Assembly: GCA_025642075.2 (NCBI GenBank)
Contig: JAODUO010001590.1
Location: 1-64,000, forward strand
Length of the DNA stretch: 64,000 nucleotides
Direction of reading: 5' to 3'
From: Ridgeia piscesae
Taxonomy: Eukaryota; Annelida; Polychaeta; Sabellida; Siboglinidae
Both the position numbers and the translations under genes were made by a program. The notes under the pieces are model-generated. The model did no database searches. It saw only the letters and a list, made by a program, of their open reading frames with translations, and was not told the DNA's origin. Shown in pieces: positions 47,100 through 59,620 of the stretch (its first letter is position 1; each line of letters opens with the position of its first letter).

Positions 47100-48400
47100 A
47101 CACTCAGTGTTACCATCTGCACAGGCACCATGGGCGTCAATGTCGCTGAAAAAAGTAGGCCAAGTCAGTTATTGGTGTTATCCAGGTGACTGACAGTGAT
47201 AATTTTCTTCTTGACTTTAGACAGTTTAGCTTAGCCTAGGGCTAGGATTGCATGTCAAAAAAAAATAGCAACATGAAGTAATGAATATAATGACAACAGT
47301 ACTCATAGGCGACTTTGTCACATCGAGTTAGAGCACAACTTTGCAGTACAACGTATTGGCATGTTCTGCAGGAGACTGGTGGAATATAACAATTGAGGTA
47401 CTATACATGCTCAGGTTTAATACATTTTTTAAACATGCATCACCATCAGTCCACTCAGCTTCCCAAACCACCGGAAAAGCTTATAAAACTGTAAAACACA
47501 CCAGTTTAATTTAGATACACAACCATCGGATTTACCCGGTATAACGGCTTCATTAATCTACGCATAACTCCATAAGTTACGAAACTACGATTTTTGCACT
47601 TGTACTATGTCTTAATTACATATTAAGAAATAAATAAATAACTTGGCTGAATTTTCAACGATACGTACTTATATTTGTGCGCGATGCTTGGGGCGTTGAC
47701 GTTGACATGACGTGACATGTCTCGTGTCTCGTGTCGACGTCACTAAGCGGTGGCGTATCATTGTTTGCATTTTAGAGTGTCAACGTCATGCAAAGTTTTA
47801 TTCTAACCGACAGCAACGCAACTAATATACCCACAGAAAAGTAGGTATCACATGGCAATAAGTAGGTGTAGGTTTTTACTGACACTAAGCTCATATTTTA
47901 AGTCTCGGAAGCTCATCTTGCAAAGTAGGTCACGTCGCTATTTATATCCGACACTATTGAGTGTCGCATAGACATGTCGTGTTCAGTGCTGGCAACTCTT
48001 AAAAACATACTTTACAGGAACGCGGCTTGATAATTGGTTGTTATTCGTTGCACACGATTATACTTCATTACAAGTTTTACACAACACATTCAGTTATCCA
48101 CTATTTTGCGCGTGTCAAACTACAAATGTCATGATTAAATGTCGTGTCAGTGACGTCAAGTTGACACAGACAAACATGGCGGCGTGTAGCAGACATACGT
48201 GTACGCCGTCGTATGTGTACCGGTTTCTGCTAGACAGCCACAACAATGTGTATCCATTCAAGTGCAAATCATAACTTTTTTGTATGTTGTGCCACATACT
48301 TTTGTTTGTTTACTTTTTGATACCTTTCATCTCGGACATGCAGGCAACAGCCGGAGAGTGAGCGCGGACAGTCTACTGATATTATAGCTTATAGGCCACA
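47100..48400. other. Intergenic region between divergent genes
   Basis: It contains several ACGTCA/TGACGT strings (47,690-47,790, 48,150) of CRE/ATF type, but I cannot place a promoter with certainty. Noncoding first exons of one or both flanking genes might lie here. Confidence 0.35.
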
Positions 48401-48419
48401 ATCACATAAGTAACCTACC

Positions 48420-49290
48420 TAAATACCTATGGCCCTCTACCTTTTGTTATTTTCATAAATGATTTACCTGACGTTATAAAAAACTCATATTTTCTTATTT
48501 GCGGATGACATGAAACTTTTTAACCCTAATTTTAATGAAGAGAACTGCAACAAAATTAACCTACAACAAGATCTCGATCACCTCAGTAGAAAAATGGTCA
48601 GAAGCATCACTATTTAAATTTCATCCTGATAAAACATGTGAATTGGACGTTCCTCCATAAGAAATGATGGATACACCATGGGTAACAGTCAGAAAACAAT
48701 TAATAAAGCAGAAACAGTTAAGGCTATTGGAGTAACTTTTGACTCATCACTTTTTGAGGCACATATGTGAGAAAAAAATTAATAAAGCCAATTCTGTGAT
48801 GGGGATAATTCAACGCACTTTTGAATGTCTAGATGACAAGTGTTTTTCTACTGTTTTTAAGTCTCTTGTCCGACCACATATCGAGTATGCAAACCAGGTA
48901 TGGAGTCCATATTTAATGAAACACATAACAGCACCTGAAAATATTCAGTGTCGAGCAACTAAATGAATTCCTGGATATAAAGAACTTGGTTATAAAGAAC
49001 GCCTAAACAGATTAAACCTACCAACGCTTTCATAGGGGAGACATGATAGAAATTTAAAAAATATTAACTGGGAAATATGATTCAATAACGACAGGGCACA
49101 ACCTAAAAATATTTAAACAAAGATGCTGAGTAAACATCTGACAAAATTCATTTCTATACCGATCTACTGATGTATGGAATAGTCTGCCACAGTCTGTGGT
49201 AGATGCTCCATCAGTCCAATCATTTGAAGTAAGAATTTATAAACTATGGAAAAATCATCCTATAATTTTTGTTTTACTGCACCCTCTCTA
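48420..49290 (+). pseudogene. Decayed non-LTR reverse transcriptase (CR1-like)
   Basis: In shifting frames the plus strand reads FINDLPDVI-like, FADDMKLFNPNF, then AIGVTFDSSLFEAHICEK, NSVMGIIQRTFECLDDK, VRPHIEYANQVWSPYL, IQCRATK, GYKERLNRLNLPTL and a carboxy-terminal W-S-x-x-Q-S-V-V-D-A-P-S motif. At least five stops or frameshifts interrupt it. It represents the palm, thumb and carboxy terminus of a CR1-type element, clearly dead. Confidence 0.8.
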
Positions 49291-49299
49291 CTATGGACT

Positions 49300-50390
49300 G
49301 TGTCACCTTTAGACGCATGCATACCGTCTCAAAACAATGCTCAAGACAGAGCTGAAGCTCAGATATAAGAGGCAGGAATGCCTAATACATTCCAGAAAAG
49401 GACCTGTAATAACCTCTAAGAAAAACGAGTTTGTCTGACTCAAGAAAATCATCTTTGTTTAAAAACATACACCAAATTGTTCTTAGCTTGACATCCTTTC
49501 AATATTTTAAATTTATACATCAAAATTTACTACAATAAAAATATATATACAATTATAGTACAAACAATTAAAGTTAAAAGTTTACTAGTCTGCCAAAAGG
49601 TTTACTAGTCCGGCAAAATATAAAAACCCAAATTTAAAACGTTAAAATTTTATTTAAAACTAAAAACAATTTAAGTTGCAACCCCGGTAAACTACCAATG
49701 CACTTTTCATAAAGGTAACAAAGAAATAATACAGAAATATCAAAAGTAATTAATGAAAAAGTAAAGATATGATCTGTATTAAAACACTATCCGATTGAAA
49801 AAGAACATCACTTGCACTCATTGCCCCATAGTAGTTTTTTTTATTAGTACCACCCTACCATTATGAATTTTCCATAATCATTCTGGAAATTTACCTCACA
49901 TTACGGTGGTATGAAAACTACTCTACTGGACTGTATTAATGAAAATAAAAATATCACACTAGAAAATTTATAGACATAAAAAACCGTCAATCTTACAAAT
50001 AATGCCCAGACAAGTTCACCGCTGGTGTCCACCGGCCATGCCTAAGACTAAGAAAATGTTAATAATCGGTCAACGAAGCTGCTGTAGCCAGTTGCTCACT
50101 GGATTCAGTTACATTCCCCCAGCCATAGGGTTATGACTACAAACACTTGATTGACTACTGTAGGGTGGGGTGGATGATATATTGACCTTTACTAGACAAC
50201 CAGGTTTACTAACTTTATCTTTAGCCTTATCTTTACTAGTGTATAGACTAGGGGACTAGTGGGTAGTTCTACCCCTGTAGTATATAATTTTTAAACACCG
50301 ACATTAATTTAATTATGTTATAGCAATATCTTTACACTTAATCATTATTTAGTTTAGTTTTAAACAGTATATTTTTACAATATATATATT
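49300..50390. other. Intergenic, AT-rich, no supported gene
   Basis: A TTTACTAGTCTGCCAAAAGG string repeated at 49,578-49,618 is the only repeat seen. Confidence 0.5.
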
Positions 50391-50399
50391 ATACTTACA

Positions 50400-50560
50400 G
50401 AAAGAGGGAGAGAAAGAGGGAGAAGGGGGAAAGGAAGGAGAGAGGAGAGAGAGAGAGAGAGAGAGGAGGGAGGGAGGGAGGGAGGGAGGGAGGGAGGGAG
50501 GGAGGGAGGGAGGGAGGGAGGGAGGGAGGAGGGAGGGAGACAGAGAAAGGGAGAGACAGA
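50400..50560. repeat. (GGGA)n and (GA)n purine tract
   Basis: GAGAGAGA followed by about fifteen GGGA units ends about 80 bp before the acceptor (CTTCTCTTCTAG, 50,626-50,637) of the next exon. Confidence 0.95.
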
Positions 50561-50662
50561 AAGACAGAAAGATGGTAGATAGTACTAGATACAAAGATGG
50601 AGTCTCTGTTAAGTAAGCTTGTTGTCTTCTCTTCTAGCTTGAGACGGTGACTGACAAAGACG

Positions 50663-52798
50663 ATGAAGCCAGACTTCCAGCGCATCCAGAGCCTGTTGCG
50701 GGAGGCGGTGACGATGCTGTGCAAGAACAGTCTGCCCTACAAACAGGAACTCTGTGTTGAAGGCCTCCTGGGCATAACGCTCGACAAAGAAGACATTTTT
50801 CTTGTGAACATCAAAGAAATCTTGAAACCGCATGAAATAGTCCCATCGCTTGATGACAACAATGACAGTAGGCTGACCTCAAGAGAGAGGTCAGATGACA
50901 GTCGGTCAATCACAGGAGTGAGGTCATTGAGTCCTGTCAACTGTGACCAAAAGGAAAGAGACGATGGAGACAGTAGTATTGAATGTTCCGCCGTGTCCAC
51001 GCGTGCCGTTGTACCAATATTCAAGGCACCCAGTAAAGTTCAGCGTTGCCACAAGAGGGCAGTGTCTGGCAGTAGCGAACTCTCCCGCCACTGGTTCGCC
51101 TCACTCACTCACCAGGGGTCCGGTGACACCCATATGCCTGAGTGGGGTGAGGGCGTGTCGACGCCCCCCCACAACAAACGACGCCATCTCACTCCAAGTC
51201 ACCAGGCGAACTCCCCGTCACAGGCCATAGACGTTGACAGTCTACCTGTGATGGAGGTCAAGAAAGAGGCTCTGGACGACAGTGTGACGCCAGCCTCGAT
51301 GACAAACTACCAGTTCCACCAGACCTCGGACAACTTTAGTGAACCCACAAACTATCCCACTGTCTACACTGGCCGGGGGGAGTCGGAGGCCAAGCACATC
51401 CTTCCCGTATCCCTTCCGTCTATTGCGGGACTCACGAGCTCTTCCTGGCATCTGGGCAGTGGGGATGTCTTGTCTACCTCCATCCTATCGCTGCCAAACT
51501 TGTCGTCCGACATGGTGTCCGCGGGGCTGCCGTCTAGTCACAATAACTCACTGGTATGTATCTCATTTATCAATCAGACATGGAGTCAAATACATTGAAA
51601 AGTATTTATATGCAAATTCAAATACGTTTTGACAATCCAAATGCAAATACATAAATGTTGTTTGTGTCAAATGCTAATACTTTCCAAAAGTATTTCAAAT
51701 ATTTTTGTAATTCACTGGTACATATCTCATTGCGTTTTATTCATCAATCAGACACGGGGTCAGATATATTAAACATATTTATATGCAAATACTTTTGATA
51801 TTTTAAATGCAATGCAAATACTTAAATGTTGTTTAAACTTAAGTGTCAAATGCAAATACTTTTTTCAGAAGTACCTCTGGGGCATGTCAAATACTTTTTA
51901 AATTCCCATGCACAAACTAGTGGCATAAAATAAAATAATTTATTATTAAGGGAACAGATCTATGGAATTCCGTCTATTAATACCCAACATGAATTATGAA
52001 ACAGCAATGACAGAACCATTGTATTTGAAAAAAATTCTGAAAAGTATTTGATTTTTCAAATAATTTTTAAATGTTAAAATCAATTATTATTAAGCAAGAA
52101 TGTTGAATATCATCCATTAATGTTTAATGCCCAAAATGAAATATGAAACAGAAATGACAGAGATATTGAATTTGAAAAAAAAGTTCTGCAGAGTATTTGA
52201 TTTTTTAAATAATTTTAGAATGTATTTTTTTATAATTAAATGTGCATACCACCCATTAGTATGCATGATGCATTTGCATTTCAGTGATTTGACCCCATGT
52301 ATAGTATAAATCCATTATTGACGGCATGGATAGTTCCTAACCAAAACTAGATCACGTTGTTTGTCTTGGTTATTCACAGTGTTTGTTGAATGTATTGCAG
52401 CGGTATATCTAAACAGTGTGTTGTTTGTTGTTTAAAAATTTACTATATATACCCCCCCCACACACACACATATATATATATATATATAGTTATATCATTA
52501 TAAAGTGATCTTTTTATAATATGTAGTAATACTAATAGTTGTATGCTAAATTATTATAAACTCATCATTCACAACACAAATGTTTATCACTTTACTTTCG
52601 TGTCAAAGTTACATGTACATGTCTGTTCTTCGTAGACGCTTCCTCCAGACCCCACTTACTTGTTAAATCTATTATAAATGTTAACATACTTGGTGTATTA
52701 ACATTGGCCTCGCTTAAATTGCAATTAATTTCAAATGTGTTGGTTGCCAAGTTAAAAATTAGAATTGTACTTATGAGACATAGACTATTTGAAATTAT

Positions 52799-52883
<85 letters not shown>

Positions 52884-55800
52884 AAATATATATATTTTCA
52901 AAATAGTCCATGTCTCATAAGTACAATTCTACATCTTGGTGTGCTGCTCAATGTAATTTATAGTACTAAATCAGTAAACGTCTTCTTGAAGTTTTATTTA
53001 TTATTTCATGACCACCTTCATCTGATTGAAAATGTTGTTATTTTGATTCTATCATTACATAAGTAAATATATAAAATAATTGTATTGGTTATACATGTGA
53101 TGTAAACAAATCCTTGTTCAAAGGTTACCATTATGCAGTATATTTTAACTGTTTTATTGCACAACCAAAACAGTTGAAATGTGAGTGTCTTGGGACTGAG
53201 AGACCATGACATCCACCTTCCTAAAGGTCACTAAAGACAAACTCGGAAAATACATCCTCACACATAATGTCACTTGGGCTGAGGGCAGACCAGAAAAATA
53301 CAAAAACCACACAAATGGGTTTTAAGACTGACTTGTAAATGTGAATCAACTGAAATATGTTCAGCAGTGAATAAACCCTGTGGTTTTTTAATGTTGATTG
53401 TGTGCATTTTAAATGACAATATGCATTACATGCACATATATTTGTATTTGATATTTGGTCTGTACACTGTATTTGAATGCATCTGTAAATACAACCAAAT
53501 ATAATATAAACTTTTAAATCTGTCAAATATTCAAAAAAAATCTGCAACCTTTTTTGCTTTTAGTAATGTCAAAATGACAATCACATTTTTGAAACATTCC
53601 TAATTTAAAGCATAATATTATTAGCAGTCTTTGTTGTAATTATAGCCACATTTAAAGACGTGGCAGTATTATTCCACATGCCTCTCCCCTCTCTACACAA
53701 AGGGTTAACTGTATTTTAATAACAAAAATGGCACTGAATATATTTGTAATTGAGTTTATACCAGGAAAAGCAACATATTTCAATTTTGTTTGGCTGATTT
53801 GTAGTTGTAAATTTGAATTTGATCCCAAAATGTGTATTTTGGGTTGAAAGTTTGTACCCAACCATGATCACAGTTACTAAGTTAGTAAGTGACGCTGTCA
53901 CGGTTGTTCTGGTCAGTTCGGTTGAGATCACGTCAGGTGTTTCTCTAAGAAGACACATGATAATGGTAGAACTCCTGTGTTAGGTACCGAAGTGGCTGTG
54001 TGGAATACACACCAAAGGACCAAAGGTCGAACAGGAAATTATATTGGGATTCTTGGAAACCCAGGGTTTCATCTTGGAATTGGACTGTGGTTTGGACAGG
54101 TATCTGTGCACACTGTTCTCACAGGAGATACAGTCACAACAAGTGAATTATAAACATGATTAAGATAAATTCCATACATTGCACAGGAGATCTGCCCGAT
54201 ATAGTGATACTGTGATACACGGGCTGATTCCGGAATCGGAATCCATGGCAGATTCCAACTCCAATTCCACAATCAGAATCAGTCAGTATGGAAGTAGTGG
54301 TGTCAGGAACGGTTGATGTGAAAGCATCGATCAGAATCAGAATTACATTGAGTGGAATCGGAATTGCTCATTGTTTGGAATCTAAACAGCTGAAAAAGTG
54401 CAAGGAAAATACATATAAAATAAATAAAGTTATACGTGAAGAAAAACTAGGAAATCTTTGGTAGCGCTGTGTTTTTTAGTGCCCAGGTGATTTGTTAGTC
54501 CCAGTCGTACTTGTGAAATTAACAAATACATTTTAAGCACATTCTTAGATAAATTGTCACTTAAACTTTTAAAGAGAGAAATATGTTACACTAATCAAAA
54601 TATTTGTTAGAGTGGGTGAAATAAAATTATATTTTTTAGCATGAACAGAATGTGGCTGCAACTGGAATAAAAAAGTGTCTCAATCATAATCGTCATAATG
54701 TACCCCCAGTAGGTGGAATTGGAATAAAAAAAGCTACTTGGAATCGGTAATGTGAAATCAACCTCAGGTCTGCACACACATATGGCTTTCCCAGTGTGTT
54801 TGGAAGAAGTGTGTTGGAAGAAGCGTGTTAGAAAGTGTTTACAATACCACTGCAGCATCAGGCTGACAGGGGGTGGGTTAGAACATATGTCATTTCCTGT
54901 TTGACGACCTCATTCATCTTACTGATATGCTGCATTTACTGTAGAAGGTTGGTGTCTGTCATGATTTCATGGCTGAGGCCCAGACAGAGGCTGAACACAA
55001 AGTAGTCTTTCTGATTGTGTAGTGATTGTGCTCTTTCATGAAGCATGCATCAGGGGTATTTGTGTTTCCTTTTGTGACAATGGTAAAATTACTCCCACTT
55101 TAACATCATCTCAAATCTGCATCCATTCTACAATGAATTAAATAAGAAGAATTAGATATGTGACAGATGATGTCACGTGATATATTTTTCAAGAGATGTT
55201 ATAATTTCACATTCGTTTGGTAATGGTGCCATTTATCGATAACTGTAATTTTTTGGGTGCCTTACTTGCTCTCGGTATCTTATTGAGTATTTCAAAATAT
55301 CCAATGTTTTTCCATTGGAAATTCTCAAGCCAGTTTGCTATAATACACAACTGAGAGATGTTCACTATCAACAGTTTTCCCGTGAAATTTTCCCTGGCAC
55401 ACGTGTCAGGCTGTCTATTTGACTGTTATCGCGGCAGCAGTGAATCGGTGATGTGAATGAGATGGCAAGTGCAGTGAAGCGTGAATGGATGCAGGTATGT
55501 CAATCTGGTGCTGCTTTCTGCCACAATCACTCCACAATCACACACATTGACTGCTAGAATTCACTCATCCTTTATAAAATGGAGTCATTATAAAACTATG
55601 CATAGTTTTCTGCATAACTGAAATACACAGATTGTACCATGAATTGATTTACCATCTTATCTCGCCCTCTCCCTCCCTCCATCTCTACTGCTCCCCTCCT
55701 CCCTTCCCTTCCCTTCCTCCTCCCTCCCTCTCCTCTTCCCTCCTCTCCCTCCCCTCTGCCTCCTTCCCTCCTCCCTCTGTCCCTCCACTTCTCGCTCCCC

Positions 55801-56913
55801 CTCTCCTCCTGTCTCCCCCCTCTCACTCTCCCTCTCACCCCATCACATGCACACAGACATGCGCACACACAGACCACAAAGCAACACGATTGTCAACGTC
55901 TTTTTAACTGATATCAACTGTCGTACGATCTGTCATAGTGTCAATGTGCTTGCATGTTCCAGGTGCCTGACCCAACGATACAGTGGCCGACAGGGGGCAA
56001 CTCCAACGACTCCTCGACGACGTCCCGAGGCTGGGACAACGACCTGGCCGAGACGGCGACCACAGACTGTCCGGAGCAGACAGTGGCGTGGGCCATGTCC
56101 GTGCTGAGACAGTGGGCCACAGACTCAAACATCGCCGTCAGCGTCGACGAGCTGCCACAGCTCACAAAAGAGCAGATCACGTCACTGCTGTCGAGGTTCG
56201 TCATCGAGGTTCGTCAGCCAGACGGAGGCACGTATGAGCCTAGTCGACTCCGCCTGCTCCTGGGAGGCGTCCAGGCGTACATGGCGGTGCGGGAGGTGGA
56301 CGAGCTCAGCGCGGAGCCGTTCGCCGCGGTCCGTCGCCTGGTCGAGTCCCAGTTGCACTCGGCGTTGGGCGTCACGCGGAGCCGGCGGCCGAGTCCAGCG
56401 GCGCTGACTCGCGAGCAGGAGGAGCTGCTGTGGCAGTGCGGCTCGCTCGGTGACTACAACGGCACCGTGCTGCTGCACACGCTCGTCTACCTCAACTCGC
56501 GCAACTTCCTCATCGGCTGCGGGCACCACCACCGCCGCCTCCGCTACGTCGACCCACAGATCACCCTGCACGAGCCGGACGACGGCCTGGCCTACCTGCA
56601 GTACGTCGCCGATGGACACGGCGGCGGACGCGCGAAGGTCGTCCACGCCGACCCCGCCAATCCCGGCCGGTGTCACGTGAACATCTACCGGAAGTACGTC
56701 GAGAAGTGTCCGCACGAGGGCCGCGACCCGTTCGCCTTCTACGTCGCGCCGAAGCGCGTACGCGACAACGTCACGTGGTTCAGTCTCGTACCGGTCGGCC
56801 ACAACGGACTGCAGGTGATTGTGCCGGAGCTACTGAAGCGAGCCCAGAGCGAGCAGGTGGCCATGGCAGTGGACGTGAAGTTGAACACACTGTCGCCTGT
56901 CACGAACACGTAG
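50663..56913 (+). CDS. DUF3504 (Crypton-derived) protein sharing the amino-terminal domain of the zinc-finger gene
   Basis: Exon A (50663-51553) and exon B (55963-56913) join in phase 0 for 613 residues, unless unseen middle exons exist. An in-frame stop at 50,648 inside exon A fixes the ATG. Residues 1-60 (IQSLLREAVTMLCKNSL, then EGLLGITLDKEDIFLVNI) match the zinc-finger gene start. K200 in VKKE is a SUMO-type site. The middle is low-complexity. Exon B is a DUF3504 domain: FVIEVRQPDGGTYEP, LRLLLGGVQAYM, LTREQEELLWQCGSLGDY, LHTLVYLNSRNF, HHHRRLRYVDPQI, PGRCHVNIYRKYVEKCP, FAFYVAPKR, WFSLVPVGHNGLQVIV. This domain descends from Crypton tyrosine recombinases (as in QRICH1, ZMYM2 and KCTD1). No tyrosine follows VGHNGL, so recombinase activity is not expected; a chromatin or transcription role is likely. 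Confidence 0.82.
51548..51900 (+). repeat. Tandem duplication of about 164 bp containing the exon-A donor
   Basis: Copy 1 starts CTCACTGGTATGTATCTCAT, the splice donor itself. Copy 2 starts at 51,711 with TTCACTGGTACATATCTCAT, where the donor has become GTACAT. Both continue with ATCAATCAGACA, GTCA, then AAATACTT-rich sequence. A more diverged third part may run to about 52,290. Confidence 0.7.
51901..55440. other. Intron between exons A and B
   Basis: AT-rich, with CACACA and TATA at 52,461-52,488 and the foldback at 52,763. A patch at 54,225-54,370 is rich in GGAATCGGAAT and CAGAATCAGA strings. No further exon is identified. Confidence 0.5.
52763..52930. repeat. Foldback with (TA)n core
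   Basis: Left arm GAATTGTACTTATGAGACAT at 52,763 and right arm ATGTCTCATAAGTACAATTC ending at 52,930, each extended by an AGACTATTT / AAATAGTCC part, flank about 85 bp of TA. The structure is the same as at 18,671-19,145. Confidence 0.8.
55462..55494 (+). CDS. Possible alternative first coding exon before the DUF3504 exon
   Basis: An ATG at 55,462 opens MASAVKREWMQ and ends in CAG/GTATGT, phase 0, which joins in frame to exon B at 55,963. This would give a short DUF3504-only isoform lacking the amino-terminal domain. An in-frame stop lies 19 bp upstream (55,441-55,443). Confidence 0.4.
55655..55845. repeat. CT-rich pyrimidine tract
   Basis: CCCTCCCTC-type repeats about 120 bp before the exon-B acceptor at 55,961-55,962; an extended polypyrimidine region in the sense strand. 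Confidence 0.9.
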
Positions 56914-57732
56914 CGTCAGTGGGGCACAGTTGACTGTCGTTAATGGTCATTCATGTGGCAAGTTTGTCTAGCAGCACTGAAGTAGTGGCTGTTTGGTATT
57001 TCTCGACGATATCATAGCTGGCGTTACTCATATTAAAGGCACTTGTTTGACTTTCATTGTCATCCTCATGCAACTAGATTGTCCTTCGGGTCCACCGTCC
57101 ATGTCTCTATCCTATTGGAACAATTTTCACGATATTGTAGTGTAGAAATAAACAAACGACCAGTAAAACGTGGGCCTGGTGATGAATACTTTGATAAAGT
57201 TACCTACAATGTGGAGTTATTGACGTGGCTATGTCAAGAGGGATTTCGTTGACCAGACATTGTAGTTGACAAAATGCAACTACATTGTCTAATTACACTA
57301 TTACATCATGAGTAAACTCATAACGAGGCAGTAATAATTAGTGAAAGTAAAGCCACCAGGGATGTGCCATACATCACTGTCTTGCTGCCAACAGAAACAA
57401 CCTCTGTAATAATAGCGTGTTTAGTATCTATCTGAACATTTCGCTGTCTGGTGTTCAACTTGCGAACACTTTCGGGTATATTAGATGTAATTGGGCAGGC
57501 AGGCTCAACATATCCGTTCTAGTGTTAAAACGGCACATTCAACCACGAGAGAGACACGTCGTCGATTTAGAGACTGTGGTCGACACGACATGTGAGACAG
57601 ACTCGCCTTACTGTGCACGAGATAGAGTAGAATCTCACAGACACAGTCGCTGCACTGGTCACGGCCGTATCATGAATGCTCTGCCCTGTGTGTGGGACAC
57701 CGACTATTCGGCGCATGTTAATAATTAATGTT

Positions 57733-57738
57733 AATAAA
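57733..57738 (+). other. Candidate polyadenylation signal for the DUF3504 transcript
   Basis: AATAAA, 820 bp after the stop at 56,913. Another AATAAA occurs at 57,147-57,152 and would give a shorter 3' UTR. Neither can be proven without transcripts. Confidence 0.35.
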
Positions 57739-57799
57739 ACTGTGTATATTTAAAACCAGTAAGAGTTATTTTCGTTGGTTACAGACAACCAGTTGTTAC

Positions 57800-58219
57800 A
57801 AAATGTGTACTAATGGTTGCTTCAGCAGTATCCAGACCATTTTGACACAGTGGCTCGTTAGCCGAACCCACACACACGTAACAACCAACCACACAGCAGT
57901 TATCGCAATTGTACTACTTTTGATCGGTAACTCGTTTCGCTGACCATTTGTGTTAACCTGTTGCCAGACACGGCATCTTAAACCTACATTTCCTGGTAAA
58001 GCCGCAGTATTGCGGCTTCACTTGGAAAATGGCTCCCCCTTTCAAAGTGTCTACGCGTCCGTGAGCCGGGTCTTTAGACCCGTGGCCTAACCGTGCGTGA
58101 GGATGCGCGCGTATCCTCTTTTTCAATTCTGCGCAAGCATGCTGCTTCCGTCTCGTCGCATCGGTACGGCGGAATTACACGAGGGAGTGATTTTGTTCGA
58201 CATTGTTAGATTTACTGTC
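57800..58219. other. No gene seen
   Basis: Unique sequence. A GC-rich patch near 58,040-58,110 has GTGAGCCGGGTCTTTAGACC and no coding signal. Confidence 0.45.
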
Positions 58220-58680
58220 TGCCATAGGGCTATATATGTCATCTTGCGAAAACATAACACGCACAAAATCTCATGTATATTTAGAATTGAGTGTCAAAAG
58301 AGCTTCCGTTCGTATGTACATCAACATGCATGCGCGGAAAAACTCACGTACTTTTATATTTGTTTGCTAAAGATATGGCACGCACGCGCGAAAAAACTCA
58401 CCTAGGCCTACTTTTAGATGTGAGTGCTAAAGATACGGCAATAGAGCTTATGTATATAAACATGCATGTACGGGGAAACTCACGTACTTTTGGAACTAAC
58501 AGCTACTAAAAATAAGGCTCACGTATAGAAATCATGCGCATGCGCCTATCGAATGCCGTACCTTAGATAAACGATGCTAGAAATACAGCTCACGTAACCG
58601 AAAATAAAAGCATACGCATGCGCAGTATGAATGCCGTACTTTTAGAGACTGGCGGCCTAAACGTACGGCTCACGTACGCG
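58220..58680 (+). repeat. Diverged tandem repeat with ATGCGCATGCGC and ACTCACGTA motifs
   Basis: Four or five diverged units of about 80-90 bp each contain a GCTAAAGATA(C/T)GG-like start, ACTCACGTAC or GCTCACGTA, and a CATGCGCATGCGC palindrome. A related single unit lies at 46,880-47,010. No coding potential is recognisable. Confidence 0.6.
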
Positions 58681-59177
58681 TAGCCACTGCCTTCTAAATA
58701 ACATCAACTTATAATAAGAACCTATATCTGTCGTCTTTTAAAGGGATTCTTTGGTACCCGAAAATTATACTTTCGTTTCGCAAATTATAAATAACCGGGA
58801 TGCTTTGAAAACGTTGTAATGAACACAATCATGTCAGTGTAATTATTTCATGTAATCCTATGCGTCTATTTCATTAGAATTGTGTTTTTAGTAATCACTT
58901 ATAACCATGCAAACTAGAAACTGCGCGTGCGCGGACTTACCTGGGACACGAGAAATGACTCCTTTTCGCTCTTTCGATGTATTATCACGGTCATTATTGA
59001 TTAGTAAAACGCGCTTATAATGAAATGATGGCATACAGTTACATGATATAGTAATTACGTTGTACATTACAACGAGGTTTATATTCTCAAAGGATCCGTC
59101 TTTGTTGTGGTCAGAAATGTTGCGTTTGCACTTCGATGTGAACAAGTTAAAATGAAATGATCCTCCCACACATAATT

Positions 59178-59179
59178 AC

Positions 59180-59235
<56 letters not shown>
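59178..59235. repeat. (TA)n microsatellite
   Basis: Pure TA run starting after GTGTGTATATA. Confidence 0.95.
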
Positions 59236-59238
<3 letters not shown>

Positions 59239-59254
59239 CGTGGCGGTGAACTAA

Positions 59255-59620
59255 GGGCGACAAGTACTGGTGGCTCCCTTGGCAGCGAGCGGCTGTAGCG
59301 CAGAAAGCGGCTGACACCAGTGGCTCCTCTAGCGACGGCGAGCGGCCGACACTGGTGGCTCCTCTAGGGGCGGCGAGCGGCCGACACTGGTGGCTCCTCT
59401 AGCGGCGGCGAGTGGCCGACACTGGTGGCTCCTCTAGGGGCGGCGAGCGGCCGACACTGGTGGCTCCTCTAGGGGCGGCGTGTGGCCGACTTTGGTTGCT
59501 TCTCTGGCGGCGGCGAGTGGCCGACTTTGGTGGCTTCTGTGGAGGCGAGTAGTTGGCCGACTTTGTTGGCTCCTCTAGCGGCGGCGAGAGGAGAACGGCC
59601 GACTCTGGGGGAGGTGGGGG
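59255..59620 (+). repeat. GC-rich minisatellite, unit about 40 bp
   Basis: About eight copies of GGCCGACACTGGTGGCTCC then TCTAGCGGCGGCGAGC. The array ends about 95 bp before the acceptor of the exon at 59,716. It is open in the frame of that exon from 59,482, but polypyrimidine and CGCAG at 59,700-59,715 argue that it is intron. Confidence 0.9.

Noticed and set aside
56182..56802. Minus-strand 206-codon frame
   Set aside because: Antisense shadow of the DUF3504 exon.
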